A stretch of DNA of 64,000 nucleotides from the NCBI GenBank assembly GCA_944323735.1, contig CALUTO010000003.1, forward strand, positions 49,816 through 113,815, written 5' to 3'. Positions 1 through 8,359 of this stretch are shown here, piece after piece. Numbering within the stretch: position 1 is the first letter of the stretch; each line of letters begins with the position of its first letter. The DNA comes from Candidatus Gastranaerophilales bacterium. GTDB lineage: Bacteria > Cyanobacteriota > Vampirovibrionia > Gastranaerophilales > Gastranaerophilaceae. Both the position numbers and the translations under genes were made by a program. Below the pieces are notes generated by a model. That model had not been told where the DNA came from. It searched no databases and saw only the letters and a program-made list of their open reading frames with translations.

Positions 1-396
1 GTACCAACCATACTTGGTGTTACTCTTCTGTCAAGTTTCGGTCAGAGGACGTTGACTGAAGAGCTGAATGTAAAAATGAATCTGGATGAATATGTTTCGC
101 ATCTTACTTATCTGGCCAAAGAATCGCAGATAGACGGTGTTATAGCCAGTGCCTCCGAGGCAAAAAAAATCAGACAGGAGTTTTCTGATGATTTTGTTAT
201 TATGTGTCCGGCAATAAGACCTACATGGTCTGTTGTGAACGATCAGGTCAGAGTTGTTACTCCGGCTGATGCGATAAGAGCCGGCGTTGATTATATGATA
301 GTCGGCCGTCCTGTCACATCTGCAGAAAATCCGGTTGCTGCTGTCAATATGATACTTGATGAAATTGACAATGCAGCTAAATGTGTTGAATATTAA
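1..396 (+). CDS. pyrF: Orotidine 5'-phosphate decarboxylase, C-terminal part
   Basis: This is the 3' part of a gene that enters from the left edge; the frame is open from base 1. The enzyme makes UMP from OMP in the last step of pyrimidine synthesis. The visible part carries GVIASA, which matches the family's GVVCSA-type strand, then a proline-rich phosphate loop (CPAIRP), DQVRVVTPADAI and the closing GVDYMIVGRPVT, the family signature for binding the substrate phosphate. The catalytic DxKxxD segment would lie upstream of the window. ald follows after 38 bases on the same strand, so the two may be co-transcribed. Confidence 0.9.
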   Translation, partial: VPTILGVTLLSSFGQRTLTEELNVKMNLDEYVSHLTYLAKESQIDGVIASASEAKKIRQEFSDDFVIMCPAIRPTWSVVNDQVRVVTPADAIRAGVDYMIVGRPVTSAENPVAAVNMILDEIDNAAKCVEY

Positions 397-434
397 CTAT
401 TATTTTTTATTGTTTTATTATTTTGGAGCATTGT

Positions 435-1556
435 ATGATAATCGGCATTCCTAAAGAAATTAAAAACGGTGAAACACGTGTTTCTCTTACTCCGGCATCT
501 GTAGAAGCTCTCGTTGAGAGGGAGCATGTTGTTTATGTTCAGGAAAATGCAGGCATAAATGTCGGATTTGATGATGAACTGTATGAACATGCAGGTGCAA
601 AAATAGTAAATTCAATTGAAGAAATTTATGCAAAATCAGAAATTGTTGTAAAAGTAAAAGAGCCGCAGCCGGTTGAGTTTTCAATGTTTAAAACAGGACA
701 AACAATACTCACATACTTTCATCTTGCAGTTGAGCCTGAGCTGACAGAGGAGCTATTGAAAAAGAAAATCACGGCTATTGCTTATGAAACGATACAGTGT
801 CCTGACGGAAGGCTTCCTTTGCTGCATCCTATGAGTGAGATAGCAGGAAAAATGTCTATCCAGATTGCAGCAAAACTTCTTGAAAACTCGGAGGCCGGAT
901 ACGGCACACTGATAGGCGGTGTTCCCGGGGTTGCGCCTGCAGAGGTTTTGATAATAGGTGCAGGAACAGTAGGGCTTAATGCTGCAAAAATAGCCGCAGG
1001 AATGGGTGCAAGTGTTACCGTTCTTGATATAAATCCTGAAAAGCTGAGTATTATAGACAATATTTTTGCAGGAAGAGTAAAAACAGCTGTCTCTAACCGT
1101 TACAATATTACAAAATTTCTAAGACAGGCAGATGTGCTTGTTAGTGCGGTTTTGATTCCCGGGGCAAAAGCACCTAAAATAATAACAAAAGATCTTGAAA
1201 GAACAATGAAAAAAGGCTCTGTTATTATAGATGTTTCTATTGATCAGGGAGGAATAACCGACTCAATAAAAGTACCGACATCAATTGAAAAACCGTATTT
1301 TACAGAGAACGGCGTTATCCATTATGCAGTACCAAATATCCCGGGACTAGTCGGCAGAAGTGCAACAATTTCTCTCAACAACTATTCGCTGCCATACATA
1401 ATGAAACTTGCAGGAAAAGGATTTATTGCTGCAGTGAAATCAACGCCGGAAATGTACAAAGGTGTAAATACATATCAGGGAAAACTCGTAAATTCAGATG
1501 TTGCGGAAGCACTGAATATGGCTTACACGGAACTGTCCGTGCTTATTGGATTTTGA
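435..1556 (+). CDS. ald: Alanine dehydrogenase
   Basis: NAD-dependent interconversion of L-alanine with pyruvate and ammonia in the cytoplasm. The 373-residue length is normal for the family. The N-terminus MIIGIPKEIKNGETRV is the family signature. KVKEPQP, HPMSEIAGKMS and a Rossmann NAD site (GAGTVGLNAAKIA near residues 174-187) follow, with YAVPNIPGLVGRSAT near the end. The ATG at 435 is chosen because GGAG lies 6 bases before it; a TTG at 423 in the same frame would put this ribosome site inside the gene. The last 14 bases overlap the end of the convergent gene. Lysine-pathway relatives are less likely given the length and motifs. Confidence 0.95.
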   Translation: MIIGIPKEIKNGETRVSLTPASVEALVEREHVVYVQENAGINVGFDDELYEHAGAKIVNSIEEIYAKSEIVVKVKEPQPVEFSMFKTGQTILTYFHLAVEPELTEELLKKKITAIAYETIQCPDGRLPLLHPMSEIAGKMSIQIAAKLLENSEAGYGTLIGGVPGVAPAEVLIIGAGTVGLNAAKIAAGMGASVTVLDINPEKLSIIDNIFAGRVKTAVSNRYNITKFLRQADVLVSAVLIPGAKAPKIITKDLERTMKKGSVIIDVSIDQGGITDSIKVPTSIEKPYFTENGVIHYAVPNIPGLVGRSATISLNNYSLPYIMKLAGKGFIAAVKSTPEMYKGVNTYQGKLVNSDVAEALNMAYTELSVLIGF

Positions 1557-2352
1557 GCCCCAGTGCAGCTGTTAAAATAATTATTAACCCGAGCAGAATG
1601 GAAAAGGCTATCACCACCGGATTAAGGAACAGCGGGAGACGGGTGTCGTGTGAATGATTTGTTTTTTTTCTCCTGTTGTTCAATGATTTTTGTTTTGCAG
1701 AGGTTTTTTGTGTTGTTTTAAGCGGTGTAATAACCGGTGCTGTATTTATATTTTTTTTAGTTTTTGATTTTTTTGTCTGCGGCGTTTTTACCGGTGTATC
1801 AGTTATTTTTTTCTTTCCTTTGTTTACATCATTTACTTTTTTTGTTTTTCTTTCTGCTTTTTCAAATTTTTCTTTTGCCGCAATATATTTTTCTTTCAGA
1901 CTTTGCTCCTGTTTCGGTCTGCCGAGCAGAAGGAGTTCTTCATCATAATTTCTTTTCAGCAGATTTGCACTGGTTTTATCTGTATGTACTGCATAATTTA
2001 TTGCAACCTCGAACATTCTTCTCAAGCACTCGAGGGCCGTGATTGCATCTTTTTTTACTGTTGCTCCGTGTACGGAAATATTGCCTGCTTTTTTGAGAAA
2101 ATATAAATCATCTATAAATTCTTTTTCTATGGAGTTTCCTGTAGAACGGTCTTTCAGAGTATTAATAAGTTCATCGAAAGTCGCATCATAAGGTGCACTC
2201 CTGCCCAGTACTTTCTTTACTGCATTTTCAGCAAACCTTCTGGTTTGCCCCATGCACTGTTCGAAATATTCATCTCTGTATAGCTTTTCTGCAATACCTG
2301 CTATCGTATATAAATCGTGGTCTAAGTCTTTTAAAAAATCAAAATTTGTCAT
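1543..2352 (-). CDS. DUF4145-like protein with C-terminal membrane anchor
   Basis: 269 residues. Residues 1-115 resemble the DUF4145 / HEPN-like helical module found at the N-terminus of type I restriction HsdR proteins and in free-standing proteins: FDFLKDLDHDLYTIAGIAEK, an R-x-x-x-E-N-A-V-K helix, and a KKAGNISVHG motif near residue 90 before a closing helix. Residues 150-240 are a very basic Lys/Thr-rich linker. Residues 246-266 form one hydrophobic span, so the protein is probably tail-anchored with its folded part in the cytoplasm. It starts 9 bases after the TolC-like gene and should share its mRNA. No nuclease domain accompanies the module, so restriction is not indicated. The function is unknown. 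Confidence 0.7.
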   Translation of the reverse strand: MTNFDFLKDLDHDLYTIAGIAEKLYRDEYFEQCMGQTRRFAENAVKKVLGRSAPYDATFDELINTLKDRSTGNSIEKEFIDDLYFLKKAGNISVHGATVKKDAITALECLRRMFEVAINYAVHTDKTSANLLKRNYDEELLLLGRPKQEQSLKEKYIAAKEKFEKAERKTKKVNDVNKGKKKITDTPVKTPQTKKSKTKKNINTAPVITPLKTTQKTSAKQKSLNNRRKKTNHSHDTRLPLFLNPVVIAFSILLGLIIILTAALGLKIQ

Positions 2353-2361
2353 AGCAATAAC

Positions 2362-3903
2362 CTATTTTTTGTTACTTTTATTATTTAAATTATTGGCCTC
2401 TTCTTCTTTCATATGTTCGCAGTGAAGTGTTTCATGCAGTTTGTTCAATATGTCTTTGTAGTGGTAATTCAGAGCGTGTTCGGTCTGGTGGTGGAGGTCG
2501 TCAAGGTGGTAGTGCATTGCGATTTCAAGCTCGGCAAGTGCAATATTATATTTGTACAGGGTATCGACATAGAGAACTTTTGCATCATTGAAGTTTGTTC
2601 GTGCGGTCATAAGAGCAATGTAGTCATTTTCTCCTATGTCATATCTGTCATTTTCCATCTCATAGTTCTCAAGAGCTTCGTCTGCTTTGCGTTTTGCAAT
2701 AGGTATCTGGTTTTCATGCTTTTTTACGTTAATATATGCTTTTTTTACTCTGAAAAACAAATTTTGCTTGAACAAAGCTATGTCATTTGATGCAAGGTCT
2801 ACCTGAGCCTGTGCTCTGTCTATTTCGTGTTTAAGCTGTTTAACATTCAATGCGGAGGTCATATTAACCGACATGTTTATGTTATTGTTTGCGTATTCCC
2901 GTGAATTGTTGAAACCGTAGCCGACATTCCCTGTAATATCCGGATAATACTGTCTTTTTACATACAAAAGTGATTGCTTCATTGCATCGAGAGTAGCATC
3001 CAGAACCCATATATCCGGACTGTTTTTGTTAGCCAGTTCATATGAGGCATCCAGACTGAACGGAATTTTCTTAAAACCTGATTGTTCTACGTTTTCAGGG
3101 TGAGTTTGTTGTGCTGCATTTACAAAAGTTCCTCCTGACGGGTTTTTGGGAAATTCATCAAGGTCATCGGGGATAAAAGTGTCAGCGAACCTGAAAGTGT
3201 CTGTATCCACCAGTTTAAAGTCAGGAGCATAAGCGATATAAAGCGAATTACCCAGATCTGCCATTGCATTTTCATAATCATTTTCGGCATCCAGTAAACG
3301 CATTTTTGACTCGGTAAAAAATACTTTTGCGTTAATATAGTCTATTTTGGGCTTTTTGCCTGATTCGTATAACTGTTTTGCACGCTGCAGATTGCGTTCG
3401 CAAATTCTTACGTAATTTTTCTGGATTTCAACAATAGCCTCTGCCCGTAAAGCCGCATAGTATTTCGTTTTTACATCATATATAGTAAAACAGATGCTGT
3501 CCATAAACTGGTATTCTGCAGCGATTTCATAGAATTTTTCCATTTTTATGTATGAACTGGTTTTTCCGAAATCCCATATAAGCTGTTCGAGCATAACCGC
3601 AACAGATGGGAGGTCTCTGTTTGATGAGCCGTTGTAGTTTTTATTTGAATTGTAGTCCTGATAAATTCCTGCTGTTGCGCCGAGGGTCGGGAAGAAGGCT
3701 GATTTTGCAATGCCTACGTTGCTTTTTGCTGCTTCCATGTTGTATTCATAGCTTTTAATAACCGGACTGTGGTTGATTGCAATGGCAACGCAGTCCTGTA
3801 AACTAAGATAATCGCCTTTTTTGAACGGCATATCCTGAATCGCAAAAGCCGGCAGCACCGTAAATATAAAGAATACAACAGCTATGTATTTAAAAAGTTT
3901 CAA
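2362..3903 (-). CDS. TolC family outer membrane efflux protein
   Basis: An outer membrane factor forming the exit duct of tripartite efflux pumps or type I secretion. A TTG start at 3903 is chosen. It has AAAGGA 7 bases upstream and gives a clean signal peptide (MKLFKYIAVVFFIFTVLPAFA), while the longer frame to 3936 adds a charged segment without a ribosome site. The mature protein has the two OEP repeats: long amphipathic helices (LSLQDCVAIAINHSP..., then AVFFTESKMRLLDAENDYENA; second half SYELANKNSPDIWVLDATLD) and a GNVGYGFNNS strand. The C-terminal tail is unusually charged and His-rich. No inner-membrane pump or adaptor gene is adjacent. The DUF4145-like gene follows directly. Confidence 0.9.
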   Translation of the reverse strand: MKLFKYIAVVFFIFTVLPAFAIQDMPFKKGDYLSLQDCVAIAINHSPVIKSYEYNMEAAKSNVGIAKSAFFPTLGATAGIYQDYNSNKNYNGSSNRDLPSVAVMLEQLIWDFGKTSSYIKMEKFYEIAAEYQFMDSICFTIYDVKTKYYAALRAEAIVEIQKNYVRICERNLQRAKQLYESGKKPKIDYINAKVFFTESKMRLLDAENDYENAMADLGNSLYIAYAPDFKLVDTDTFRFADTFIPDDLDEFPKNPSGGTFVNAAQQTHPENVEQSGFKKIPFSLDASYELANKNSPDIWVLDATLDAMKQSLLYVKRQYYPDITGNVGYGFNNSREYANNNINMSVNMTSALNVKQLKHEIDRAQAQVDLASNDIALFKQNLFFRVKKAYINVKKHENQIPIAKRKADEALENYEMENDRYDIGENDYIALMTARTNFNDAKVLYVDTLYKYNIALAELEIAMHYHLDDLHHQTEHALNYHYKDILNKLHETLHCEHMKEEEANNLNNKSNKK

Positions 3904-3973
3904 ACCTAATTCCTTTGTGACTTTATGAAAAAACAAATTTTAAAATTCTTTACTATTTACTATTCTGACTATC

Positions 3974-4003
3974 ATTATAGTTCAAATTATTAACTTATGT
4001 AAA
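3974..4003 (-). promoter_or_regulatory. Probable sigma-70 promoter of the TolC-like gene
   Basis: On the minus strand TTTACA (4003-3998), an 18-base spacer and TATAAT (3979-3974) lie about 70 bases before the TTG start at 3903. The start of transcription would be near 3967. It points away from the plus-strand small RNA candidate at 4063. Confidence 0.55.
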
Positions 4004-4062
4004 CCATATAGATGATATTTCTAAAGTTTTTTATACAAAATGCCGATTAATATATTGTTAGA

Positions 4063-4127
4063 CCGAAAAGGTTTAACAAACCTCCTCCCCAAGTCTAGTA
4101 GCCGGCCTCTAAGGACGGCTTTTTTTT
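4063..4127 (+). ncRNA. Candidate small RNA with Yfr1-like architecture
   Basis: There is no plus-strand gene between 1556 and 6652, yet a strong plus-strand Rho-independent terminator sits at 4100-4127. Its stem is AGCCG/CGGCT with an inner CCT/AGG, and it is followed by eight Ts. Upstream, a short perfect hairpin (AGGTTT/AAACCT, 4069-4083) is separated from it by an unpaired pyrimidine-rich stretch beginning CCTCCCC (4084-4090), which could pair with Shine-Dalgarno sequences. A TATATT box at 4051-4056 would start transcription near 4063; its -35 is poor. This layout, hairpin then single-stranded anti-SD then terminator in about 65 nt, is that of cyanobacterial Yfr1. The exact Yfr1 core is not present, so homology is unproven. 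Confidence 0.55.
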
Positions 4128-4159
4128 ATTAATATTTAAAATAAAATATTAATTTAATT

Positions 4160-5962
4160 TTAATCGTCGTTCAGGCTCAATACTGCCATAAAAGCTTCCT
4201 GCGGAACTTCTACACGTCCGACTGATTTCATGCGTTTTTTACCTTTTTTCTGCTTTTCGAGAAGCTTGCGTTTTCGTGAGATGTCACCGCCGTAACATTT
4301 GTCGAGAACGTTTTTGCGCATTGCTTTTATATTTGTACGGGCGATAATACGTCCGCCTACAGCAGCCTGTATGGGAACTTCAAATAGCTGTCTCGGGATA
4401 ATGTCTTTAAGTTTAGACGTGAGCTTTTGTCCTATGTAGAATGCGTTATCCTTATGAACAATTGCGCTCAGTGCATCGACAACTTCACCGGCAAGCATTA
4501 TATCCAGTTTTACAAGATCCGAACGTCTGTATTCCTTAAATTCATAGTCCATGCTTGCATAGCCTTTTGTTCTGGACTTAAGCTGGTCATAAAAATCTAC
4601 AATAACTTCGCTGAGCGGTATTTCATATTCTAAATTAACTCTGACAGCATCAAGATAAGACATATTTATAAATATCCCTCTCTTTGTCTGGCATAAGTCC
4701 ATAAGTGCACCCGTGTAGTCATTCGGTGCAATGATGTTAACCGTAACATAGGGCTCTTCTATATATTCACGGTATTGGGGCAAAGGCAGATTAGCCGGAT
4801 TGTCAATCTCGACCATCTCTCCATTGGTTTTGTAAACCCTGTATACAACTGACGGAGCAGTGGTCACAAGTGACAGGTTATATTCCCTCTCCAGTCTTTC
4901 CTGCGCAATTTCCATATGGAGCATACCGAGGAAGCCGCATCTGAAACCGAACCCGAGGGCGGAAGATGTTTCAGGCTCAAAGGTAATAGAAGAGTCATTG
5001 AGTTTTAGTTTTTCAAGTGCTTCTTTTAAATCCTGATATTCATCGTTGTCTACCGGATAGAGCCCTGAAAAAACCATGGGCAGAGCTTCTTTGTATCCGG
5101 GGAGAGGCTCTGTTGCAGGCATTTCAACATGAGTGATTGTGTCGCCGACAAAACGTGTAAGTTCTTTTATTGAACATCCCATATATCCGACATCACCCGT
5201 TTTTAGCTCTTTAACAGGGACTCTGTTCGGATTAAGGTAGCCGAGTTCTACGACTTCATATTCTTTGCCCGTTGCCATAAATTTAATTTTGTCCCCGAGT
5301 TTTATATTTCCGTCAACGACTTTAAAAAAGCACAGAGTTCCGAGGTACTGGTCATATGTGCTGTCAAAAACAAGTGCACGCAGCGGTTTGTCAGAGGTAT
5401 CAGCCGGAGGCGGAACAAATTCAACGATTGCTTCCAGCACATCTTCTATGCCAATACCGGCTTTTGCACTGACGGGAATAGCCATTGAGGCATCTATGCC
5501 GAGAATATCCTCGATTTCTTTTTTTACCCGTTCTACATCAGCTGAAGGCAGGTCAATTTTGTTAATTACCGGAATGATTTCCAGATTTTGCTCAATAGCA
5601 AGATAAACATTTGCAAGTGTTTGCGCCTCGACTCCCTGTGTCGAATCTACAATCAGCAGTGCACCTTCGCAGGCAGCAAGCGAGCGGGAGACTTCGTATG
5701 AAAAATCTACGTGACCCGGAGTGTCGATAAGATTTAGAACATAATCTTTGCCGTTTTTGGCTTTATAGTTCATTCTTGCCGCATTTAATTTAATAGTGAT
5801 GCCTCGTTCACGTTCAATATCCATTGTATCCAGAAGCTGATCCTGCATGTCTCTTTCTGCAATGGTATGGGTAGCTTCAAGCAGCCTGTCGGCGAGTGTG
5901 GATTTCCCGTGGTCAATATGCGCAATAATACAAAAATTTCTAACGTTATCAATGGTTTTCAT
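4160..5962 (-). CDS. lepA: Elongation factor 4 (translational GTPase LepA)
   Basis: A ribosome-associated GTPase involved in translation under stress and in 30S assembly. The 600-residue length is typical. GTPase motifs are AHIDHGKST (residues 14-22), [14 protein letters not shown] (about 80) and NKIDLP (about 135). EF-G-like domains follow, and the LepA-specific C-terminal domain ends in [17 protein letters not shown]. The ATG at 5962 has no Shine-Dalgarno before it. Instead a TATACT box ends 7 bases upstream, so the mRNA may be leaderless. The gene stands alone; the nearest plus-strand terminator downstream belongs to the small RNA candidate. Confidence 0.97.
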   Translation of the reverse strand: MKTIDNVRNFCIIAHIDHGKSTLADRLLEATHTIAERDMQDQLLDTMDIERERGITIKLNAARMNYKAKNGKDYVLNLIDTPGHVDFSYEVSRSLAACEGALLIVDSTQGVEAQTLANVYLAIEQNLEIIPVINKIDLPSADVERVKKEIEDILGIDASMAIPVSAKAGIGIEDVLEAIVEFVPPPADTSDKPLRALVFDSTYDQYLGTLCFFKVVDGNIKLGDKIKFMATGKEYEVVELGYLNPNRVPVKELKTGDVGYMGCSIKELTRFVGDTITHVEMPATEPLPGYKEALPMVFSGLYPVDNDEYQDLKEALEKLKLNDSSITFEPETSSALGFGFRCGFLGMLHMEIAQERLEREYNLSLVTTAPSVVYRVYKTNGEMVEIDNPANLPLPQYREYIEEPYVTVNIIAPNDYTGALMDLCQTKRGIFINMSYLDAVRVNLEYEIPLSEVIVDFYDQLKSRTKGYASMDYEFKEYRRSDLVKLDIMLAGEVVDALSAIVHKDNAFYIGQKLTSKLKDIIPRQLFEVPIQAAVGGRIIARTNIKAMRKNVLDKCYGGDISRKRKLLEKQKKGKKRMKSVGRVEVPQEAFMAVLSLNDD

Positions 5963-5969
5963 AATTATC

Positions 5970-5997
5970 AGTATATCTGAAAAACAGTTTTTGTAAA
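5970..5997 (-). promoter_or_regulatory. lepA promoter placing the start at the ATG
   Basis: On the minus strand TTTACA (5997-5992), a 16-base spacer and TATACT (5975-5970) are followed by only 7 bases before the lepA ATG at 5962. Transcription would begin at or within one or two bases of the A of ATG, which predicts a leaderless mRNA. Confidence 0.5.
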
Positions 5998-6108
5998 ATA
6001 AAAGAGACCAAATTTATACCCCTGCAGACGGATAAAATGCAGGTATTTGTATTAAAAATTCCTGTTTTACAAATATTATGGTTAAAAATTTGTTCAGGGT
6101 TTTTAATA

Positions 6109-6522
6109 TTAGTATCTATTGAACGGACTGCCCTTTGTTCCTTTTACAATTTGTTTTAAAAATCTACCGGAGTCATCGTATATATTCATATACCATTCGA
6201 ATAAATTTTTGAGTCCGTTTCCGAGTTCTTTTATTTTTCTGTATTCTTTCCCTTTCGGGTCTTTTTTGTAGTATGTTCTCATTCTGTCATGGGACACAAC
6301 CTTTTCTATACTGCCGTCCTGATTATATTTTGTATAGGTTAGTTGCTTTTTCTGGGAGTTTACAATCAGGCTGGCTATTCTTTTGGTTTCTTCTGTTATC
6401 TTATTGCCTGTTTGTTTATTTATGACGGCGTATTTTATGTACTGCTTGCTTGTTTTGCTGTTTTTTACCTGTGTTTTTAACGGAAGGACAGATAAAATTT
6501 GAGATTTTATTTTTTGTACCAC
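6109..6522 (-). CDS. Hypothetical basic protein, 137 residues
   Basis: Not recognised. It is Lys-rich, has no signal peptide or membrane span, and is predicted mostly beta: alternating short strands such as IKYAVINKQTG, LTYTKYNQDGSIEKVV, and a closing WYMNIYDDSGRFLKQIVKGTKG. The repeated pattern of aromatic-x-x-x-Gly-x-x-aliphatic strands resembles proteins that describe short YD/RHS-type strands, but no clear repeat can be claimed. An ATG at 6522 is preceded by AAAAGGAGCAGCCCGTGGTAC, giving GGAG about 14 bases upstream. It lies alone between lepA and the DtxR-type regulator, both in other transcripts. A hairpin CCTGC/GCAGG at 6019-6041 lies downstream without a T tract. Confidence 0.6.
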   Translation of the reverse strand: MVQKIKSQILSVLPLKTQVKNSKTSKQYIKYAVINKQTGNKITEETKRIASLIVNSQKKQLTYTKYNQDGSIEKVVSHDRMRTYYKKDPKGKEYRKIKELGNGLKNLFEWYMNIYDDSGRFLKQIVKGTKGSPFNRY

Positions 6523-6651
6523 GGGCTGCTCCTTTTCTTTTAGAGTTTTTAAGTTTTCTGAAATTTCAATATTTATAAAAAAAATAAAAAAATTTACAAA
6601 AATTAAAAAAATAAATATAAATTCTCGTATACAATAAATTCAGGAGTATTT

Positions 6652-7080
6652 ATGGAAAAACTTACAGAAAGCCAGGAAGATTATCTGGAAGAGATATATA
6701 TACAGGTCTTGAAAAACGGTTTTGCCAAAGTTACCGATATATCAAACAATTTGAATGTAAAAAAAGCTTCTGTCAGCGGTGCTTTGAATATTTTGCAAAA
6801 ACGGGGATTGATAAATTATGCTCCGTATTCGCAGATTACTCTTACTGAATACGGGCTGGCGCAGGCACAAAAAATTCTGAAGCGGCACAAAACATTAACA
6901 GGATTTTTTGTTGAGTTCCTTGGTTTGCCGGAAAAGTCTGCTGTTGAAAATGCATGCAGAATTGAACACGCAATTACGGAAGAACTTTTTGAAAAAGCTG
7001 TGGATTTTTATGAGTTGCTTAAAAATTACGCAGAAAAGAACAGTGATTTTAGAGAATTAGTTGATATGTTAAAAAAATAG
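6652..7080 (+). CDS. DtxR/MntR-family metal-dependent transcriptional regulator
   Basis: 142 residues, the size of MntR-type members that lack an SH3 domain. The N-terminal winged helix-turn-helix reads LTESQEDYLEEIY, FAKVTDISNNLNVKKASVSG (recognition helix near residues 33-48) and GLINYAPYSQITLTEYG. The dimerisation/metal half has RHKTLTGFFVEFLGLP and a conserved E-x-x-C-R-I-E-H segment (residues 101-108) that supplies metal ligands in the family. It probably represses or activates iron or manganese transport genes in response to the metal; none is beside it. CAGGAG lies 7 bases before the ATG. The gene ends within its own terminator. Confidence 0.9.
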   Translation: MEKLTESQEDYLEEIYIQVLKNGFAKVTDISNNLNVKKASVSGALNILQKRGLINYAPYSQITLTEYGLAQAQKILKRHKTLTGFFVEFLGLPEKSAVENACRIEHAITEELFEKAVDFYELLKNYAEKNSDFRELVDMLKK

Positions 7081-7105
7081 TGTACTTTTATTTAAAAGTA
7101 CACTA
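7078..7105 (+). terminator. Rho-independent terminator of the DtxR-type gene
   Basis: A perfect 13-bp inverted repeat (TAGTGTACTTTTA / TAAAAGTACACTA) with a 2-base nominal loop contains the stop codon of the upstream gene and is followed by TTTTAAAG. It can act for both strands; the convergent SIMPL gene ends at 7136. Confidence 0.8.
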
Positions 7106-7135
7106 TTTTAAAGACTTTTTTCGATTTTGGTTTAA

Positions 7136-7885
7136 TTATTTTATAGTAAATGTTGCGTTAACTACAGCAATCACTTTTTTCTCAATTGACTGTGTGTCAT
7201 TTATTCCGTAATCGGATACGTCAGTAGAATTTACCGGCACAATCTGAAATACGCCCATTTTTGCTGAGTTCATAACACCTATGCGTCCGTTTGTGTTTTT
7301 TAGCATGCTTTCAGCTCTGTCTTTTGCATTTTTTGTTGCATCTGCAAGAACTTCTACTTTCAGTTCATCAAGATTTGATACAAAATACTGTGTGGAGTTT
7401 GATGTGATTTCTACGTTTTTATTAACCAGTTCTGAGACTTTTTTTGATATACCGGTAATTAGATTTATATTGTTTGACATGACTTCAACATTTTGTGAAA
7501 GTCTGTAGCCTTCTACTTTATTTGTTTCATAGCCTGCAGGCGTTCTCTGATATATTGCATATGAATTTACCGGTGAAAATTTTATGTCTTTTTCTTTTAT
7601 TCCGTTTGATATAAGAAATTCTTTGATTGTTAAAGAATTTTGATTCATTGTTGCATATGCACTTTTCAGATCTGCATCTCTTGTCTCGTAATAAGCTTTC
7701 CACATGCCTTTGTCCGATGTTACATTTTTGCTTGCAGAGCCGGTTACCGTCAGTGTTTGTGTGGTTAATTTTTGGAATGTAATAACTGCTTTTGAAAAAA
7801 TAAAGGTGGATAAAATTATACCAAGCGCAATCATCAGTCCCAGCAGTGCAATCTGGTAGTCTTTGAGCCCTTCCAGTTTGTTCAT
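7136..7885 (-). CDS. SIMPL (DUF541) domain protein, membrane-anchored
   Basis: 249 residues. One N-terminal membrane span (residues 12-32, IALLGLMIALGIILSTFIFS) is followed by a periplasmic SIMPL domain: LTVTGSASKNVTSDKG, an ETRDADLKSAYATMNQ helix, the family-typical GIKEKDIKFSP segment, YRLSQNVEVMS, and a C-terminal IEKKVIAVVNATFTIK strand. Family members are oligomeric periplasmic or surface proteins such as BP26 and YggE; the molecular role is not settled. The ATG at 7885 has AAAGGGG 8 bases upstream. It is convergent with the DtxR-type gene and seems to be a single-gene transcript. Confidence 0.88.
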   Translation of the reverse strand: MNKLEGLKDYQIALLGLMIALGIILSTFIFSKAVITFQKLTTQTLTVTGSASKNVTSDKGMWKAYYETRDADLKSAYATMNQNSLTIKEFLISNGIKEKDIKFSPVNSYAIYQRTPAGYETNKVEGYRLSQNVEVMSNNINLITGISKKVSELVNKNVEITSNSTQYFVSNLDELKVEVLADATKNAKDRAESMLKNTNGRIGVMNSAKMGVFQIVPVNSTDVSDYGINDTQSIEKKVIAVVNATFTIK

Positions 7886-7980
7886 TGTATAACCCCTTTC
7901 TTTTGTTTGTTTAGTTATTTTATATGTTTATTTGTTTCTTGTAAATATGAATTTTAAATTTTTTATTATATTATGTATCT

Positions 7981-8322
7981 ATGTTAAGACAAATTGCACC
8001 GATTATACTATTAACAATTTCGAATATTTTTATGACTTTTGCATGGTACGGACACCTAAAGTATAAAAATGCCGCACTGTGGCTGGTTATACTTGTCAGC
8101 TGGGGAATTGCTTTTTTTGAATATTGCTTTCAGGTGCCGGCTAATAGAATAGGGCATGGTTATTATGATGCCGCTCACTTAAAAACGATACAGGAGGTTA
8201 TTACTCTTGTTGTGTTTTGTTTTTTCTCTGTATTTTATTTAAAAGAAAATTTGAAGTGGAATTATATAGTCGGTTTTTTGTTTATTATACTGGCTGTATT
8301 TTTTATATTTAAAAAGTGGTAA
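7981..8322 (+). CDS. DUF486 (DMT superfamily-like) small membrane protein
   Basis: 113 residues with four hydrophobic spans and little else. The family signature region W-x-I-A-F-F-E-Y-C-F-Q-V-P-A-N-R-I-G is present near residues 41-58, followed by an AAHLKTIQEVITLVVF helix and a closing helix ending FFIFKKW. The family is related to small multidrug-resistance-like transporters, but no substrate is known. No ribosome binding site precedes the ATG. AT-rich -10-like sequences (TATTAT/TATATT, 7964-7972) end 8-11 bases before it, so a leaderless mRNA is possible. Its stop codon is inside the terminator hairpin at 8314. Confidence 0.85.
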   Translation: MLRQIAPIILLTISNIFMTFAWYGHLKYKNAALWLVILVSWGIAFFEYCFQVPANRIGHGYYDAAHLKTIQEVITLVVFCFFSVFYLKENLKWNYIVGFLFIILAVFFIFKKW

Positions 8323-8341
8323 CTCAATCGAATTACCACTT
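8314..8341 (-). terminator. Terminator between DUF486 and Spy-like genes
   Basis: A 9-bp perfect stem (AAGTGGTAA / TTACCACTT) is followed on the minus strand by TTTTTAAAT, so it fits best as the end of the Spy-like gene. It also overlaps the stop codon of the plus-strand DUF486 gene and may work in both directions. Confidence 0.65.
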
Positions 8342-8359
8342 AGTTATTGTTTGTTTTTA

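Noticed and set aside
1676..2106. Plus-strand frames opposite the DUF4145-like gene
   Set aside because: They encode Phe/Leu/Cys-rich shadows of a Lys-rich coding strand.
6019..6041. CCTGC/GCAGG hairpin downstream of the 6109 region and before lepA
   Set aside because: There is no T tract on either strand, so it is not called a terminator.
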